Notes under the pieces: model-generated
Databases searched by the model: none
Told to the model about the DNA's origin: nothing
The model's input: the letters and a program-made list of their open reading frames with translations, nothing else
Made by a program: the position numbers and the translations under genes
Part shown: positions 33,982 to 46,169 of the stretch, piece by piece
Layout of the letters: the number at the start of each line of letters is the position of its first letter
Numbering within the stretch: the first letter of the stretch is position 1
DNA from: Hyperoplus lanceolatus
Taxonomy: Eukaryota; Chordata; Actinopteri; Uranoscopiformes; Ammodytidae
Direction: 5' to 3'
NCBI GenBank assembly: GCA_026929865.2
Contig: CM049396.1
Span: forward strand, 23,393,001-23,457,000
Length of the DNA stretch: 64,000 bases

Positions 33982-34710
33982 TTAAAACGTAAAAGCCTGT
34001 GAAAAAAGGTGAGTTTTAAGAGTGCACTTGAAAGTTTCCAGAGACTCAGATGAGCGAATATGGTGTGGTAAGCTGTTCCAAAGTTTCGGGGCAACCACGG
34101 AGAATGCACGATCGCCTTTAGTTTTAAGCCTGCTGTTTGGCACATCCAGAGATAAGCTGTTTGCAGACCTCAGAGCTATGCTTGGTCTATGGACCTGTAT
34201 GAGTTCCGCCAAGTACACGGAGGCCATACCATTTAAAACTTTAAAAACAAACATCAGGATCTTATAATCTATTCTGAAGCGGACCGGAAGCCAGTGCAGG
34301 GAGGCCAGAACAGGGGTTATGTGCTCCCGCTTCTTTGTGCCTGTCAGAAGACGAGCAGCTGAGTTCTGTACAAGCTGCAGGCGACGCAGCGAGCGCTGGT
34401 CTAAACCTACATACAGTGAATTGCAATAATCCAGTCTTGAGAAAATGAAGGCATGAATAACCTTATCCAGGTCACTGGGAGAGAGGTAAGGTTTTACCTT
34501 GGCCAGAAGTCTCAGCTGGAAGAAGGCACATTTGACTACAGAGCCAATTTGCTTTTCAAATTTAAAATCTCTGTCAAACATGACACCAATGCTCTTAATG
34601 ACAGAGCAGTTTTTTAAACCCAGGGATGGGGGTAGAGCAGCAATACAGTCGGCATAACATTCTACACACCCAAACACTATACCTTCTGTCTTACTGTCAT
34701 TAAGACTCAT
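33982..34710 (-). pseudogene. L2 RT: thumb and C-terminal region
   Basis: The 242 codons are open and include LNDSKTEGIVFG, VIKSIGVMFDRDF, HAFIFSRLDYCNSLYVGL, the L2 signature HITPVLASLHWLPVRFRIDY, KILMFVFKVLNGMA and AFSVVAPKLWNSLPHHIRSS. The HWLPV(R)xRIDYKIL and APKLWNSLP blocks recur in the plus-strand L2 fragment at 60105-60622 but not in the 22-25 kb LINE, so these are distinct L2-like families. Confidence 0.9.
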
Positions 34711-35137
34711 CCAAGTCTTAATTTCATTTAGACAAGCAAGAACATTTTACTGAGTCTTTACAGTTCATTTTCAAAGGGAGATAAATCTGAACATCATCAG
34801 CATAGCAATGAAAAGACACATGTTTGCGGAGAATGGATCCAAAGGGCAACATGTACAGAGAAAACGATAAAAGACCTAAAACAGACCCTTGGGGTACCCC
34901 ACTAGTAAAAGGGGTCGCACTAGAAGAAAAAAAGTCCTAAATTAACTGCTGAGAAAGTCCTATCAGTCAAATAGGACTGGAGCAGCTTGAGGGCAGCGCC
35001 CTTGATACCAAAATACTGCTCTAGGCGTGACAGCAGGGTCCTGTGATCGACTGTGTCGAAAGCAGCTGTTAAATCTAATGTCACCATGATAGCAGCACAC
35101 CCAGAATCAACAGTTACAAAGAGATCATTAAAAACTC
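34711..35137 (-). pseudogene. L2 RT catalytic core, broken frames
   Basis: Reading the minus strand in shifting frames gives LDLTAAFDTVDHR (first catalytic Asp, near 35050), [10 protein letters not shown] (near 34890) and [13 protein letters not shown] (YADD box, near 34795). Stops and frame changes separate these motifs from each other and from the neighbouring open parts, so the RT is inactive although all catalytic residues are still readable. Confidence 0.8.
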
Positions 35138-36412
35138 TTAAAAGGGCAGTTTCTGTGCTATGCTAGGGTCTAAAACCAGACTGGAACTTTTCAAAAATTT
35201 CATTACTCTTAGAAATGATAGCAGCTGGGTGGCCATTACTTTCTCCAACACTTTTGATAAAAAGGGGAGTTTCGAGATAGGCCGAAAGTTAGAGAGGATA
35301 GATGGGTCAAGACCAGGCTTTTTGATTAGCGGCTGCACTATGGCATGCTTAAAAGGAGCTGGAAAACACGCTGAGCTAAAACAAGCGTGAAACAACAATA
35401 AAATGAACGAGCCAACAGAATTAAATTTTTTTTTAAAGAGACGCGAAGGAATGCTATCTGAAAGGCAGTTTGTGGGGCGTTGTTTCTGCACTACATCCAA
35501 CAGCTGAGACCGTGATAAAGGTTCAAACTGGTCAAAAACGGCAGGGCACATCGGGGGGGCAGACGGGTAAGGTGCAACAAGAGGCGGTACTGACCGCAGA
35601 GCCAGGATTTTGTTGACAAAAAAGTCACGAAAATCATTACAAAGAGCAGGTGAAGGTACAATGGGATCAGTTGTACATGGGTTTACAAGAGAATCCAGAA
35701 CATTGCACAAAACCTTTGGCCTATTGATGTTGTTTGAGACCAGGTTAGACAAGTAGCCAGCTTTGGCGGCTTTTACAGCATTCTGATATTCCAGTAGACA
35801 GTCCCGCAATATTCCAAAAGACACATGTAACTTGTCCTTCTTCCACCTCCTCTCAGCACGCCTGCAGGAGCGCCTGAGAGCTCGGATAGAGTCGTTTATC
35901 CATGGCTCAGAAGAAGCCTTTGAGGACTTGTTCCTGATAGGGGCAATAGAGTCCAAGATGCTAGTGCATTTTGTGTCAAGAAGAGCGACAAGCTCTTCAG
36001 GACAAAAGAAAACAAACTCATCCATAGATGAAATTACAAACTCATCAAAAGCCATAGAAAACATCAGTGTAGTGTCCGAGTTTATAACACGGTAACGACG
36101 AGCAGCACGACTAGTTTCAGCAACAGAACAGGGGACAGTAGCAGAAAATAAAACAGGCAGGTGATCGGAAATGCAAGCACTGCTACAGATCTCGTGTACA
36201 CAGACAGGCACCCCATGAGACAGCACCAGGTCTAATGTGTGACCTTTTTCATGCGTTGGGCCAGAAACCCACTGGATTAGGTTAAAAGAGTCAATCAGAG
36301 ATAAGAAGTATTTTACCAGAGGTCTGGTCTCACAACACACATGGATGTTTACATCACCAAGAATTAAAAAATGTTCATAGTCAACCATGACACCAGTGGA
36401 ATCTGCCGGCAT
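35138..36412 (-). pseudogene. L2 ORF: endonuclease C-terminal half and RT start
   Basis: LGDVNIH supplies the endonuclease Asp/Asn motif (usual GDFN changed to GDVN), and CISDHLPVLF is the Ser-Asp-His motif. A linker with SEPWINDSIRALRRSCRRAE leads into the RT: DSIPSRLFKKKF, FKHAIVQPLIKKPGLDPSIL, SNFRPISKLPFLSKVLEKV. It stops at 35138 just before the catalytic RT motifs. Confidence 0.85.
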
Positions 36413-37356
36413 TTGAAACTGGATTTATACACACAGGCTACTCCACCACTCCTTCCAGTGCTCTGCGGGGAGCTAAGAAAAGTACAGTCTGGAGGGAGAA
36501 TTTCTGAGAAAGCTATGGACTCACCAGCGTGTATCCACGTCTCCGTTAGACACATAAAATCCAGCTCACGGGATGTAAAAAAGTCATTCAGCAGAAACGT
36601 CTTGTTTGCTAGCGATCTAGCAGTTATTAAAGCCATCTTGAGTGTGACCGGAGGAGCCACAGTTATTGAGGCCGCCGCACGTCTCAGCGGGCGGAGGCTT
36701 GAGTGCACAGCGCCTCCTGGGCGCGCTCGGAGGAGACGGGGAGGTAGCGCCGTCTTCGGGTCGAGGAGGGCCGGCGCCATCGGAGGTCCAAGAGAAGCAA
36801 CAGGGAGGAGCAGCGAGTCTGGCGCAGGCATCAGAATGGGAGAAGAGTGTGAGACACCAGAAGGAGGGCTCAGAGCCACAGCTCTCATCCAAAGACCCCT
36901 GAGCTGCAATGCACACCGAACAGCGGAAGAGTAGCAAAAACCCTCACGTCGGAGGCGAGGATCAAACACACAGGAGGACGACAGGTAGGCCTTGATTTTC
37001 ACCAGCACACCTCCCCGTTTCCCACGCCGTCTTCGCCGCTTCTTCCAGGGAGGGGCACAAGGTGTACGGCGCAGGTGATCTGGGATATCCGCCAGCAGGG
37101 GAGGTAGGCTTGAGGTCCAATCCACTAGATCATGTCTGCACAGTACTGTCTCAGCAGAAACTCGGATGTTAATTAAAGTTTGGTGATCATACACCAGTAG
37201 AGCCGAAACATTCGGACAGCAGACACAGATGAACAGAGCGACAGCAAACAATAAACTTAACAGCGTTTGACGCGACTGACGAGCTGCCAAACAAACTGGC
37301 GCCATCTTGTCAAAAGTGAGGGCTGCCTCTGTGTCTGTGTCAGAGGTAGCTCTCAC
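36364..37356 (-). pseudogene. L2 ORF: N-terminal leader and start of endonuclease
   Basis: The frame begins near 37356 with a hydrophobic stretch (LLSLLFAVALFICVCC), continues through a basic KKRRRRRGKRGG block and a Pro/Ala-rich linker, and then enters the endonuclease: TARSLANKTFLLNDFF, DFMCLTETW with the catalytic Glu, and STGRSGGVACVYKSSF. It ends around 36364. The next part of the endonuclease continues in another frame that overlaps by 49 bp. The role of the leader is unknown; comparable leaders occur in fish L2 elements. Confidence 0.85.
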
Positions 37357-37375
37357 TATTCAGCCTGGTATATGC

Positions 37376-38088
37376 TAACACAAAGTAGCTACTTCCAGCT
37401 AATAACACAGCTAAATGTATGGTTTTCTGTTGCCATTTCTTGATCAGGAGAGTGAGGCAAAAATGCTAAAAATGCAAATGTTTAACTAATTCTTATACAC
37501 AGTTTATGCTCTGTAAATGGGCATTTTAATAGCTGCACTGGGCCCACTATTTTACATACCAGTTAACAGAGCCTAGGCTGTGTATTAACACCAGATTTGT
37601 ATTCAGCGGACACACAGTGAGGACAGGTAGTGAGGAGATACTTACTTAGCAAGATGGGTGGTCTCTGGGGGAGGTTAGGGGGGAACAGAGCTGAGATTCA
37701 TCATGTCAGGATGCTAGGGTACGGTCAAGAGCTTGGCTTCCGTTTGGCGGTGTCTACTGCCGCCTCTGATTCATTCATTCAGGCTCCATGATTCAGCGGA
37801 CATCGGTCGTTTTTTTATATGGCCATACAAAGTTATACACTTAATATGAACAATGGAGGTAAGAACAACTTCAATCAAATCAATCACATAACTGTACATT
37901 AAACCGTGGTTTTTCTCAAGTGTGTTGTGCTAAGAAAATAAACTTTGTAAACAACCTAATGTTGGTTAACTTGGCTGAAGTGCTAGCCTAACGAACCTTC
38001 ATGCTATGTTATCATTGGTACGTCAGTTGGTTGTACCACTGCTATATATTTATAGTAGGCCAGTGCGGTGGTATGTTATATAACATAC
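37376..38088. other. Spacer without recognisable genes
   Basis: No motif, repeat boundary or RNA gene is supported here. Confidence 0.45.
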
Positions 38089-38096
38089 TATTAAAT

Positions 38097-39352
38097 CAGG
38101 GCTGCCAAGTTTCACCAAAAGTTTGGAGTGAGATTTTTTGGCCGAGGGAACCAAAACCGTGTCCTCTTTCCCACCCAATCATTTTTGCTAGTGTCCTGCA
38201 AGTTTACATATTGTTCATAATAAATCAGAAATAAAAGACAATTGGAAAATGTGATAAAACATCAAAAATCTTATTAAAATAAACAAATTCATGAATTGCG
38301 AAGTTGTAGGACAGGTTTTAATTAAACATTGGGTGTGGACATATTATAAGTGGGGGTCTGGTGGTCCCCCCCAGAACATTTTGAGCATTAAACACTTAAT
38401 TTCCTGCATTCTGGTGAATTTATATGAAGCAATGTGTGCTTTTTCTGCATTCATATTTATGTAAAGTAAAAGAGAACATTCACGGTTTCGCTGACACAAA
38501 TTTAATTGAATAGCCTACAATGCATGTGTAGTGCTTTCAAATATCTCCTGTAGCCTATTGTTAAAACATTTGGTTAAACTGTAATAAAGGTAATTATTCT
38601 ATATCATGTCTACTATTGAGGGTTGAGTGGCTGGTGGTATTTTACTAGTAGCATTAGGCTTTATTCAAAGAAGAAACAAATTAGGGAACAGTTCAACACC
38701 AATGCAAACTACTAAGCTAAAATAAAACATCTGGGTTACTTGGTCCCTCCTCTTAGGCTACCTTGATTTGTGTTATGAAAAGTGCTATAAATGTGCAATA
38801 CATAGGCTACAGTTTATTACACAGAAGAATAAAAGCATTTTTATTGGCGGATGAGCCATTTGTTACTTTGCAAACCTAATTTTCAAACTAAATTACCAAA
38901 AACAATATACAAAACGATCCAAAGATCTTCTGAATTTACTTGAGTGAGATTGAAGGGTTAATATGTTTGATGCATGCGCGCTCACTGGCCGGCGGGGACA
39001 CAATTCTTATCAGCGGTAACTTGGCACGCTAGCAACACACACCTCGGAAGAGAAGGTGCGGGTAGGGGGCTTGCCTTTATATGTCCATGCTCGCCTCCTG
39101 CTTCGAATACACAGTGCACATCCCACAGTGCACATCAAACATAACGTTAACGCGCATTCCGAAAGAGGAAGTCACGGCACTCATGTCTGTTAGCTTTTCA
39201 AAATAAGAAATTTAAAATAAAAGTCCCGCAAAACAAATGTTATTTTGGGGATTAATGTCTCCGCGTGAGAAATTTGAGGTGTGGCGTGTGAGAGTGTGAA
39301 CTGTTTGATTTGCGTGTGTCTCACGGCCAAAGAGTGAGACTTGGCAGCTCTG
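38097..39352. mobile_element. Non-autonomous hAT element
   Basis: CAGGGCTGCCAAGTTTCAC at 38097 is mirrored by GTGAGACTTGGCAGCTCTG ending at 39352. The flanks TATTAAAT (38089-38096) and TATTAATT (39353-39360) are an 8-bp TSD with one change. The 1256-bp body has no transposase, only small ORF shadows. Confidence 0.85.
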
Positions 39353-39360
39353 TATTAATT

Positions 39361-41410
39361 TGTGATGATTTATACCCCAAAGGGTAAATAAAATGTCTGA
39401 ATTGTTAGAAATAACGCCAATCTAGCCCAGCTCTGTTACCGGTAGTTGGTTTTCCCAAAGACTACATTACCCATGTACCTTAGCGATGTTTGTTTTTTTT
39501 GCTTTTTTTCGTGTGATGGTGACAGGTCTCTGCCACAGGTCTCTGCCACCAAGAGTTGTGAGTGCAGAGTGTGTAAATAAACACATGTTCTATACTGCAG
39601 TAAGTACATTGTCTTTTTTTCACAGAACCGAATAAACAGGTAGTATGTTTTTGAGGGCAGAATTTTTGTAGTAATGTAGCCTATTTCTACAGTTACTCTT
39701 TTGTAATCTTGCTCTAGTCTTTATGTTTTAATATGTGTTAATATGTGCTAAGAAGTCAAGGGAATGTTTATGTGGGGCAAAATAAAATAATACGATACAT
39801 ATTGTGGGTAATTTTCACTTAGCCTACACCTTGTAAATAATACATGAAAGGCATATGCAGAACACTCTGTTTTTTTTCTGTCCTGGGTTCGCCAAACCGT
39901 AGGTGTAATAAAATAAACAGAGCACAGGTGAGTTGCAACTGTGAACAAAAGCTTCCACTTTATTCATCGATCCAGACACTGATCTCTATGTGGGACATAG
40001 CTCGCATGCCTATTGTAGTAACCAGTCCCGGAAGAAGGCACATTACCACGGAGAGCAGACCAGCAACAATAAAGGTGCTCTTTTAAAAACATTACAACAA
40101 CAAAAAAATTACAACATTCATAACTAGGGGTACGCTTAATATGCACTGTAAAAACTTAGTAATTCCATGATCAAGGCTTCGAAACTGGCCACAACAGAGT
40201 ACATGATCATTTATGTTTTGTTGGAAAAAATATAAGTAATATTTTTTTGGAATTTAATTTTTGTTGAATATTGTGAATAGAGGTGTAATGTACCTACGTT
40301 TTTTGATATTATATTTTGATAATATATATATATGATCTAATAAATATGCAAACAAAAAAAGGTCATGGTTCCGGCTTCTCAATTTTGATGTTTTTTTTTT
40401 GCCTCTTCTTGTAATAATTTTCATTTTTATCAAACAAACAGACCCAGAACTTGATAAGTGGGACAAACCAGGGTACAATGTTGAAAAATAAAAACCTTAT
40501 GTGCAGAAAACTACATTGTGTATCCAACTCTTCTCTTTTTTACCTTTTTGTGTCAACACCATTAGCCACCAAGTACACAAATTATTGTCACTCAAATGAT
40601 GCTAGACTTGGATGTCTTTTTTTTTTTTTTACTGAGGGCCACTACAGGAAAATATCTAAAGGGCCAGACTACTCACTTTGGTGGGGTATATTGCCTCACT
40701 TCTTTATTATTAAAGTTAACAAAATCAATAACATGTTGATTAATTATGCTTGATGATTGGAGATCCTAAAGGAAAGAAAAACCACTCTACATCAAAGCCT
40801 TACATTAATGGTTTTTCATTACTTATGTTACAAAAAGATAGGCAGTTCATTCTCAAAACAGCAGTCTCAGATTGCTTCATCAACATGTTTGGTCTAAAAT
40901 GTTGTGTAATGTATAGACTAACTAGGCTTATAAGGTGTGTGAGGGTTACTGTGAGAGAAATTGGAGCTGCGAGGGGAAGGGGCGTTCTATCCAAAGAAAA
41001 ACATTTTTGAAAGGTAAGTCAATAATTAAAAGTTCACTGCATGTTGGTCTCGGACTCCGGTCCCCAGCATGAGAGGCAAGATGGCTCCTCATTGAGCTAA
41101 ATCATTTGGGAAAATTATCAACCCGATGGTAGACTTGTCCGTTCCATTCTCCAATTCGGGTAATTGTTGTGTCCATGGCAGATATAATAAAAACAAAAAC
41201 ACATTTCTTATTTTAAATGTTTGTCACACTTAATTTACACTAAAATAAATGGTACAGCAGTCAATATTTTTAGTATACAAAAAGTTGTGTTCTATATGTT
41301 GTTTTGGCCATATACCATTTGTCCCTGGGTCCAGTTTTGGACATTCAACCTTGCTTAATTGTACAATTAAATACTGATATAGTATTACTTTAAACTTTAT
41401 TAATATTATT
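39361..41410. other. Spacer; possible degraded LTR near 39.9 kb
   Basis: 39890-40000 reads GGTTCGCCAAACCGTAGG, then AATAAAATAAACAG and CCACTTTATTCATCG. That loosely resembles the junction of the 43-kb LTR element (CGCCAAA next to an LTR start), but the TG...CA ends and a TSD are missing. A short TA run lies near 40322-40331 and T-runs near 40390 and 40620. Nothing else is recognised. Confidence 0.3.
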
Positions 41411-42985
41411 AGGGGGCCAAGCCCGAGTAGAGCCTGGGACCGGGTTTTGCAGAGCAACGCGGTTCCATAGCCCTGCTGGGCAGGGAACCCTATTGTTTTT
41501 GCTGAGATTATTATTATGCTTTTTCTTCTCCGCGTAAAAGTGGTGCTGCAGCCCAAACCGTTAAGGGTTGGGACATGCCACTTGCATGGCTTATTCAGGT
41601 CCATCCAAGGAAGGCAGACAAAAAAATTCAGACATGCCGGCCACTAGGTGGCGCTACAACAAATAAAAATGCGTTTTGGGCTTTAATTCCCAAACCGAAC
41701 GTCCGACAGTCAAAAACTTTATATTCACGGATGCCCACAAGTCAGCTGCATCTTTTGAGATAGGCAACGCTCATTTGCGTATATATATATTTTTCGCTAC
41801 ATCGCAAAAACTGTCAGTCACCAAAACATACTCCTACAGTTTTCGCCCGATTTGGACGAAACCAAAAGCATTATGCTCTACCGACTCCCACGAGCAAATC
41901 AATCAATCAATCAATCAAAAAGTTATATAAAGAATTGTTCTACGACCATCGGAAGACCAAACGGTAGCGTTTTAAAGATTTGCGAAAATCAAAAAAAAAA
42001 AAGCAATTTTCTTGAAACTCAAGGGAGACTATCATGGGGCATACCTGAGTCTAGAAAAAAAATATGGACAAGAAATTCCTATGTATGCCGGACTTATTAA
42101 AAAAAATAGTTTTTCAATTTTTTTTTTCAATGTTTTCGCCATTTTCTAAGTCTTTAGGCGGGAAAATTCAAAAAAGTGTCTTTACAATGGAGAGGTTGAC
42201 AATTTGATTTTGCTATAACTCCCCAACCAAACATCGCACATTCAAAAACTTGACATCCACTTGTTTGGTACATTGAGCTGCATCTTTCTATCTAACGTAG
42301 TGTTGCGAATGTCATCTATAGGGGGCGCCAAAACCACAAAAAGCAAAGAAAACGCGTTTGGGGCTATAACTTCCACACCGAACATCCCACAGTCAAACAC
42401 TTTATATCCACAGATGGCCACAAGTCAGCTGCATCTTTTGAGATAGGCCATGCCCATTTGCGTATGGGATTTTTTTTTCGCTACATCGCAAAAACTGTGT
42501 CAGTCACCAAAACACACTCCTCCTACAGCAGTGGTTCTCAAACTTTTTTTGCAATTCCCCATTTTGGAGATGGGGATATTTTCGAGCCCCACCGTTCCCC
42601 GATTGCGTCAACAAAATTAAAATAGTAACGAAATAGGTCAGGCTTAAAAGCTTAAAATGTATTGAAATAAAATCAAGGAATACAATTCAAAAATAGAGAA
42701 AATATGAGCATTTGTGTCATTACTTTGCAAAAACAATGAGCAAGTCAGTATGTGAGTCTTAGGCCTGCATTGGTGGCTGCAATGAGCCTGTTTTGCACTG
42801 CACATATTTTCAAAATAAATAATAATAATCTCAAGTAGGGATGGAGATCGTTACTTTTTATTGATATCTATACCATTATCGAGTCTCCTTAACAATTTGA
42901 GTCTTTATCGTGACCACTATCGATACTTTTCTATTATTTTGTTGAAAGAGAACTGGTATTATTGCTTTAATTGCCTATAAGATGA

Positions 42986-43333
42986 TGTGGTAGCCGAATT
43001 CCCCGGTTGCGACTAAGACAAAGGGTGAAGCCAGGACAATCATCATTGTGGTTCAAAGAGGTTTATTTCAGGAGATTTCCATCAGACATCAGACATAGGA
43101 TTTCATAGTAGCATAGTAGCAGCAGGCTGAGGCCGCAATGGCACTCTAGTTGCTAGTTCCAGGACCCGTTTATATCTGTGTGTGGGGTGTATCATGTGTT
43201 CTTAATATCTGCAAATAGACATATCGTTTCATCACAACAAGTCAAGCACATGTCCTTACAGGGATCTGACCTTAACCTTTAGATATACATACTCAGCAAC
43301 TTTGGTGCATATAAGCTATTAAAATATACCACA
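42986..43333 (-). repeat. 3' LTR (minus-strand reading)
   Basis: This begins TGTGGTAGCC and ends TACCACA on the plus strand, so it has TG...CA ends within a 7-bp inverted repeat. By eye it is identical to 44255-44602 over all 348 bases. On the minus strand it contains GATATAAAC (43168-43176) and AAATAAACC (near 43061-43068) in the right order for a U3 promoter and poly-A signal. Confidence 0.95.
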
Positions 43334-44254
43334 TTCCTCCATTTTGATGAAACTTCATCAACCAAAAACGAGATGTAACCAAACATATTTGAATAGCCTA
43401 ACAGAAACCCCCACCAAAACACAGAAACACTCTTTATGAGTGAAGTAGAATACAATGCATAGATGTAACACATTACTGCAGTAAACTACAAATGAAAGGG
43501 ACCAACAAAGCAACTGCTTAAACACTGAACGAAGATAAAATGAGAATAGGGTGCGAGAGCCCTCTGCAGCCGAATCTCAAGAGTCTCAAGTTCAGATATT
43601 TTTAGCCATGGTCAGCTTGCATGGGAAATGTAGTCCATCCAACTTTGGCACAGAGGATGGCTCCTCCATTTCAAAATTGGCAGACTCCGCCAAACGTGGA
43701 ATTTTGCTGGCCAGTGGCCCAGGAAAGTCCAAGCTGGTATGCGGTTGGTATGCATGTGGCCATCTCCGTTATCAGCCATGACCACGGAATGCACTTGCGA
43801 CAGCGCGGGGGCAGTAACCCGAGCATTCAGCTATCTTGATGACAGACATTGGTCTCCAATCTATTTCCTCAAGTTCTTTAGCGTACATAAAGCACAGAGC
43901 GACTTAACAAGCTCGAATCCAGTCCAGCCTTTTTCCCAAAGTCTTAGTCAATAAAACGTGCACACGGTTCTTTGCTATAACAGTGGAACTACGTGGATAC
44001 CTGGCCATAACGGAGCCTCTGTGTGGCCCCCCAGACCGGACGCTCACGCCGTGACCTTGAACCTTACACAGAGCACTATCAGCCGTTTACACATTATCTC
44101 CCATCGCAGTTCTCAGTTACTTTTAGATATTGGAACAGACAAGCACTTTTCAACAGCAACAGTCCATCTGATCTCATTCCACCAGATGTGTCCCGAAGTG
44201 TACAGGTAGTCTCATCATCAATGTTCCTGTTATATCCGTCATCGTGACGCCAAA

Positions 44255-44602
44255 TGTGGTAGCCGAATTCCCCGGTTGCGACTAAGACAAAGGGTGAAGC
44301 CAGGACAATCATCATTGTGGTTCAAAGAGGTTTATTTCAGGAGATTTCCATCAGACATCAGACATAGGATTTCATAGTAGCATAGTAGCAGCAGGCTGAG
44401 GCCGCAATGGCACTCTAGTTGCTAGTTCCAGGACCCGTTTATATCTGTGTGTGGGGTGTATCATGTGTTCTTAATATCTGCAAATAGACATATCGTTTCA
44501 TCACAACAAGTCAAGCACATGTCCTTACAGGGATCTGACCTTAACCTTTAGATATACATACTCAGCAACTTTGGTGCATATAAGCTATTAAAATATACCA
44601 CA
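44255..44602 (-). repeat. 5' LTR (minus-strand reading)
   Basis: This is the partner of 42986-43333 with no difference seen. A TATA-like GATATAAAC lies at 44437-44445 and an AATAAA at about 44331-44336 on the minus strand, about 100 bp apart, giving a compact promoter, R region and poly-A signal. Confidence 0.95.
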
Positions 44603-46143
44603 ATGATCAGAGCTCAAGATAGGACGTTAAACAGGTCATAAATCCATATTTACTATCTATTTAATATGGCAAGTTTTTCACCAAAACCATAGTATACAAG
44701 TTTCTCGTGGAAAACAATTTGTATTAATTTTTTGTGTTAGCCTACATTTGAACACATCACGATGACCTTTTATAGACATTTGCCTAATATTACCGAGCCG
44801 ACCTGAACACAACATATTTGACACCGTTAGCAACTTTTTTTAAGCAAATTAGCTCTATATCCTGCCTATTTTAACGTGGATTTGAAAACTGGATTACTAT
44901 TTTTAACTGAAGGGACTTTCTCCACCGTCCGGTTGTGTGATTACTACCGCTGTTTTGAATGACGGTTGATGCGGACGGTGCCGACTCAGACTCCGAGCCC
45001 GACTGCACACCGTCTGATGCAGCAGCAGCTGACGGAGTTTTTTTTTTAACTGTACGAGACTGAGTTGGAGGAGTTTGAAGGAAAGACAGTTGAAGGTAGG
45101 CCTACAACACTTTTATATGCAGTCTATGAAGAAAAGAGCCGAATCTCCAACACCTTGCCTAATTGTGAGTCCAGCTGTATGATCAGTGTTGTGTGCGTGT
45201 GTGTGATCAGCTCCTATCTCCTCACAAAGTGCGGAGAACAATCGCGCTTTCAATGGTCGGGTTTTGATGAAATTGAGCATACTCACAACCTCTGTCAAAA
45301 CTTTGTTTAGTTCGGGGATGAGCTGCCTTGACGCTAGCGGTGCTTCCCAGTGAATGACACAGTGTGTCCATTGCGCATCTGGCGCCACACTGTGTAGGCC
45401 TATTAGTGATTACGCCTGGCCCGCGCTGAGCCGATAATTTATTTCGGCTTCTGTTCTATCCACGTTATTATGGTTTGTATGTGTTAAATGAAGAAGGGGA
45501 ATAGCAGGGGCTCTCCTCCACTCCTCCAACTCACGCTGGGAAACGGTAAAAAAAACATATATTAAAATCTTTCTAAAAACTATGCGCCACGGATGTGGAC
45601 ACATACTGTATTCCTCCCGTTCGTTGCGCCCCACCTGGCATGTCTCTATTCCCCACCGGTGTGGCGCGCCCCACACTTTGAGAACCACTGTTTTCGCCCG
45701 ATTTGGACGAAACCAAAAGCATTATGCTCTACCGACTCCCACGAGCAAAAGTTGTGTAAAGATTTTTTCTACGACCATCAGAAGACCAAGCGGTAGGGCT
45801 TTAAAGATTTGCACATTAGCTACCTTGTACCAAACGGCTTCTAAATCCATAACGATTCATCCTATTAACACCAAACTTCCCACATGTGTTTGTCCTATGG
45901 TTCTCAGGTTGGTTCTACTTTTTCCTTAAATTGCTCCAAAAGGGGGTGCCAAAAACACACTTGAGCATCTTTCTCTGTGATTTTTTTGCCTTTTGGTCTA
46001 TAACTCCCAAACCGAACATCCCACATTCAAAAACTTTACATCCCGGATTCCGTAAAGCGAGGGGCCGGCGCCGCGGACGACGACGCCCGATCCCGAGTCG
46101 CGTGGGAGGCTTGGCCCCCGTTCACAACTGCTTGCAGTTCTAG

Positions 46144-46169
46144 TTATTATTATTATTATTATTATTATT
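46144..46169. repeat. (TTA)n short tandem repeat
   Basis: About eight TTA units lie directly after the 41-46 kb repeat. Confidence 0.9.

Larger units (their letters stand above)
33857..37375 (-). mobile_element. L2-type LINE, nearly full length, minus strand
   Basis: Read on the minus strand it has an N-terminal leader, an endonuclease, an RT and a short 3' UTR ending GGTGCTATATAAATAAAAGT followed by GACCTTGACCT, the typical L2 3' end with a short tandem tail. The order and the 3' hallmark identify the clade. Several frameshifts and stops make it a dead copy. A TSD was not found. Confidence 0.9.
42986..44602 (-). mobile_element. Short non-autonomous LTR retroelement with identical LTRs
   Basis: Two 348-bp LTRs flank a 921-bp interior. 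The element lies between 4-bp duplications ATGA (42982-42985 and 44603-44606). On the minus strand the interior starts TTTGGCGTCACGATGACGG, which looks like a primer-binding site, and ends AAAATGGAGGAA, a polypurine tract, right before the second LTR. These two sites fix the orientation. The interior encodes no gag or pol, only short unrelated ORFs, so the element must have moved with another element's enzymes, like TRIM or small LARD elements. Confidence 0.93.
42529..45690. mobile_element. hAT element carrying an LTR retroelement
   Basis: CAGTGGTTCTCAAACTTTTT at 42529 is mirrored by ACACTTTGAGAACCACTG ending at 45690, the CAGTGGTTCTCAA termini of a widespread hAT family. The paralogous empty site at 41836 (CTCCTACAGTTTTCGCCC) shows exactly where it sits, but no 8-bp duplication is visible, so one TSD copy may have been lost. 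Its own body (42529-42985 and 44603-45690) has no readable transposase. Confidence 0.85.
41411..46121. mobile_element. Dispersed repeat with GGGGGCCAAGC/GCTTGGCCCCC ends, holding a nested hAT
   Basis: AGGGGGCCAAGCCCGAG at 41411 faces GGCTTGGCCCCC at 46108-46119. The body contains two long direct copies (41650-42000, and 42347 continuing past the hAT at 45691) of a segment with CCGAACATCCCACAGTCAAA, AAGTCAGCTGCATCTTTTGA, TTTTCGCCCGATTTGGACGA and TACCGACTCCCACGAGCAAA. A partial third copy lies at 45998-46040. Downstream, AACTGCTTGCAGTTCTAG is a small hairpin followed by CTAG, which hints at a Helitron-like 3' end. The superfamily is unresolved and there is no coding. Confidence 0.6.

Noticed and set aside
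36371..36934. 187-aa plus-strand ORF
   Set aside because: It is antisense to the L2 leader and endonuclease, with low-complexity Arg/Gly composition.
39890..40100. Second LTR of the 43-kb family
   Set aside because: Only the CGCCAAA junction and AT-rich poly-A-like motifs are similar; TG...CA ends and TSD are absent.
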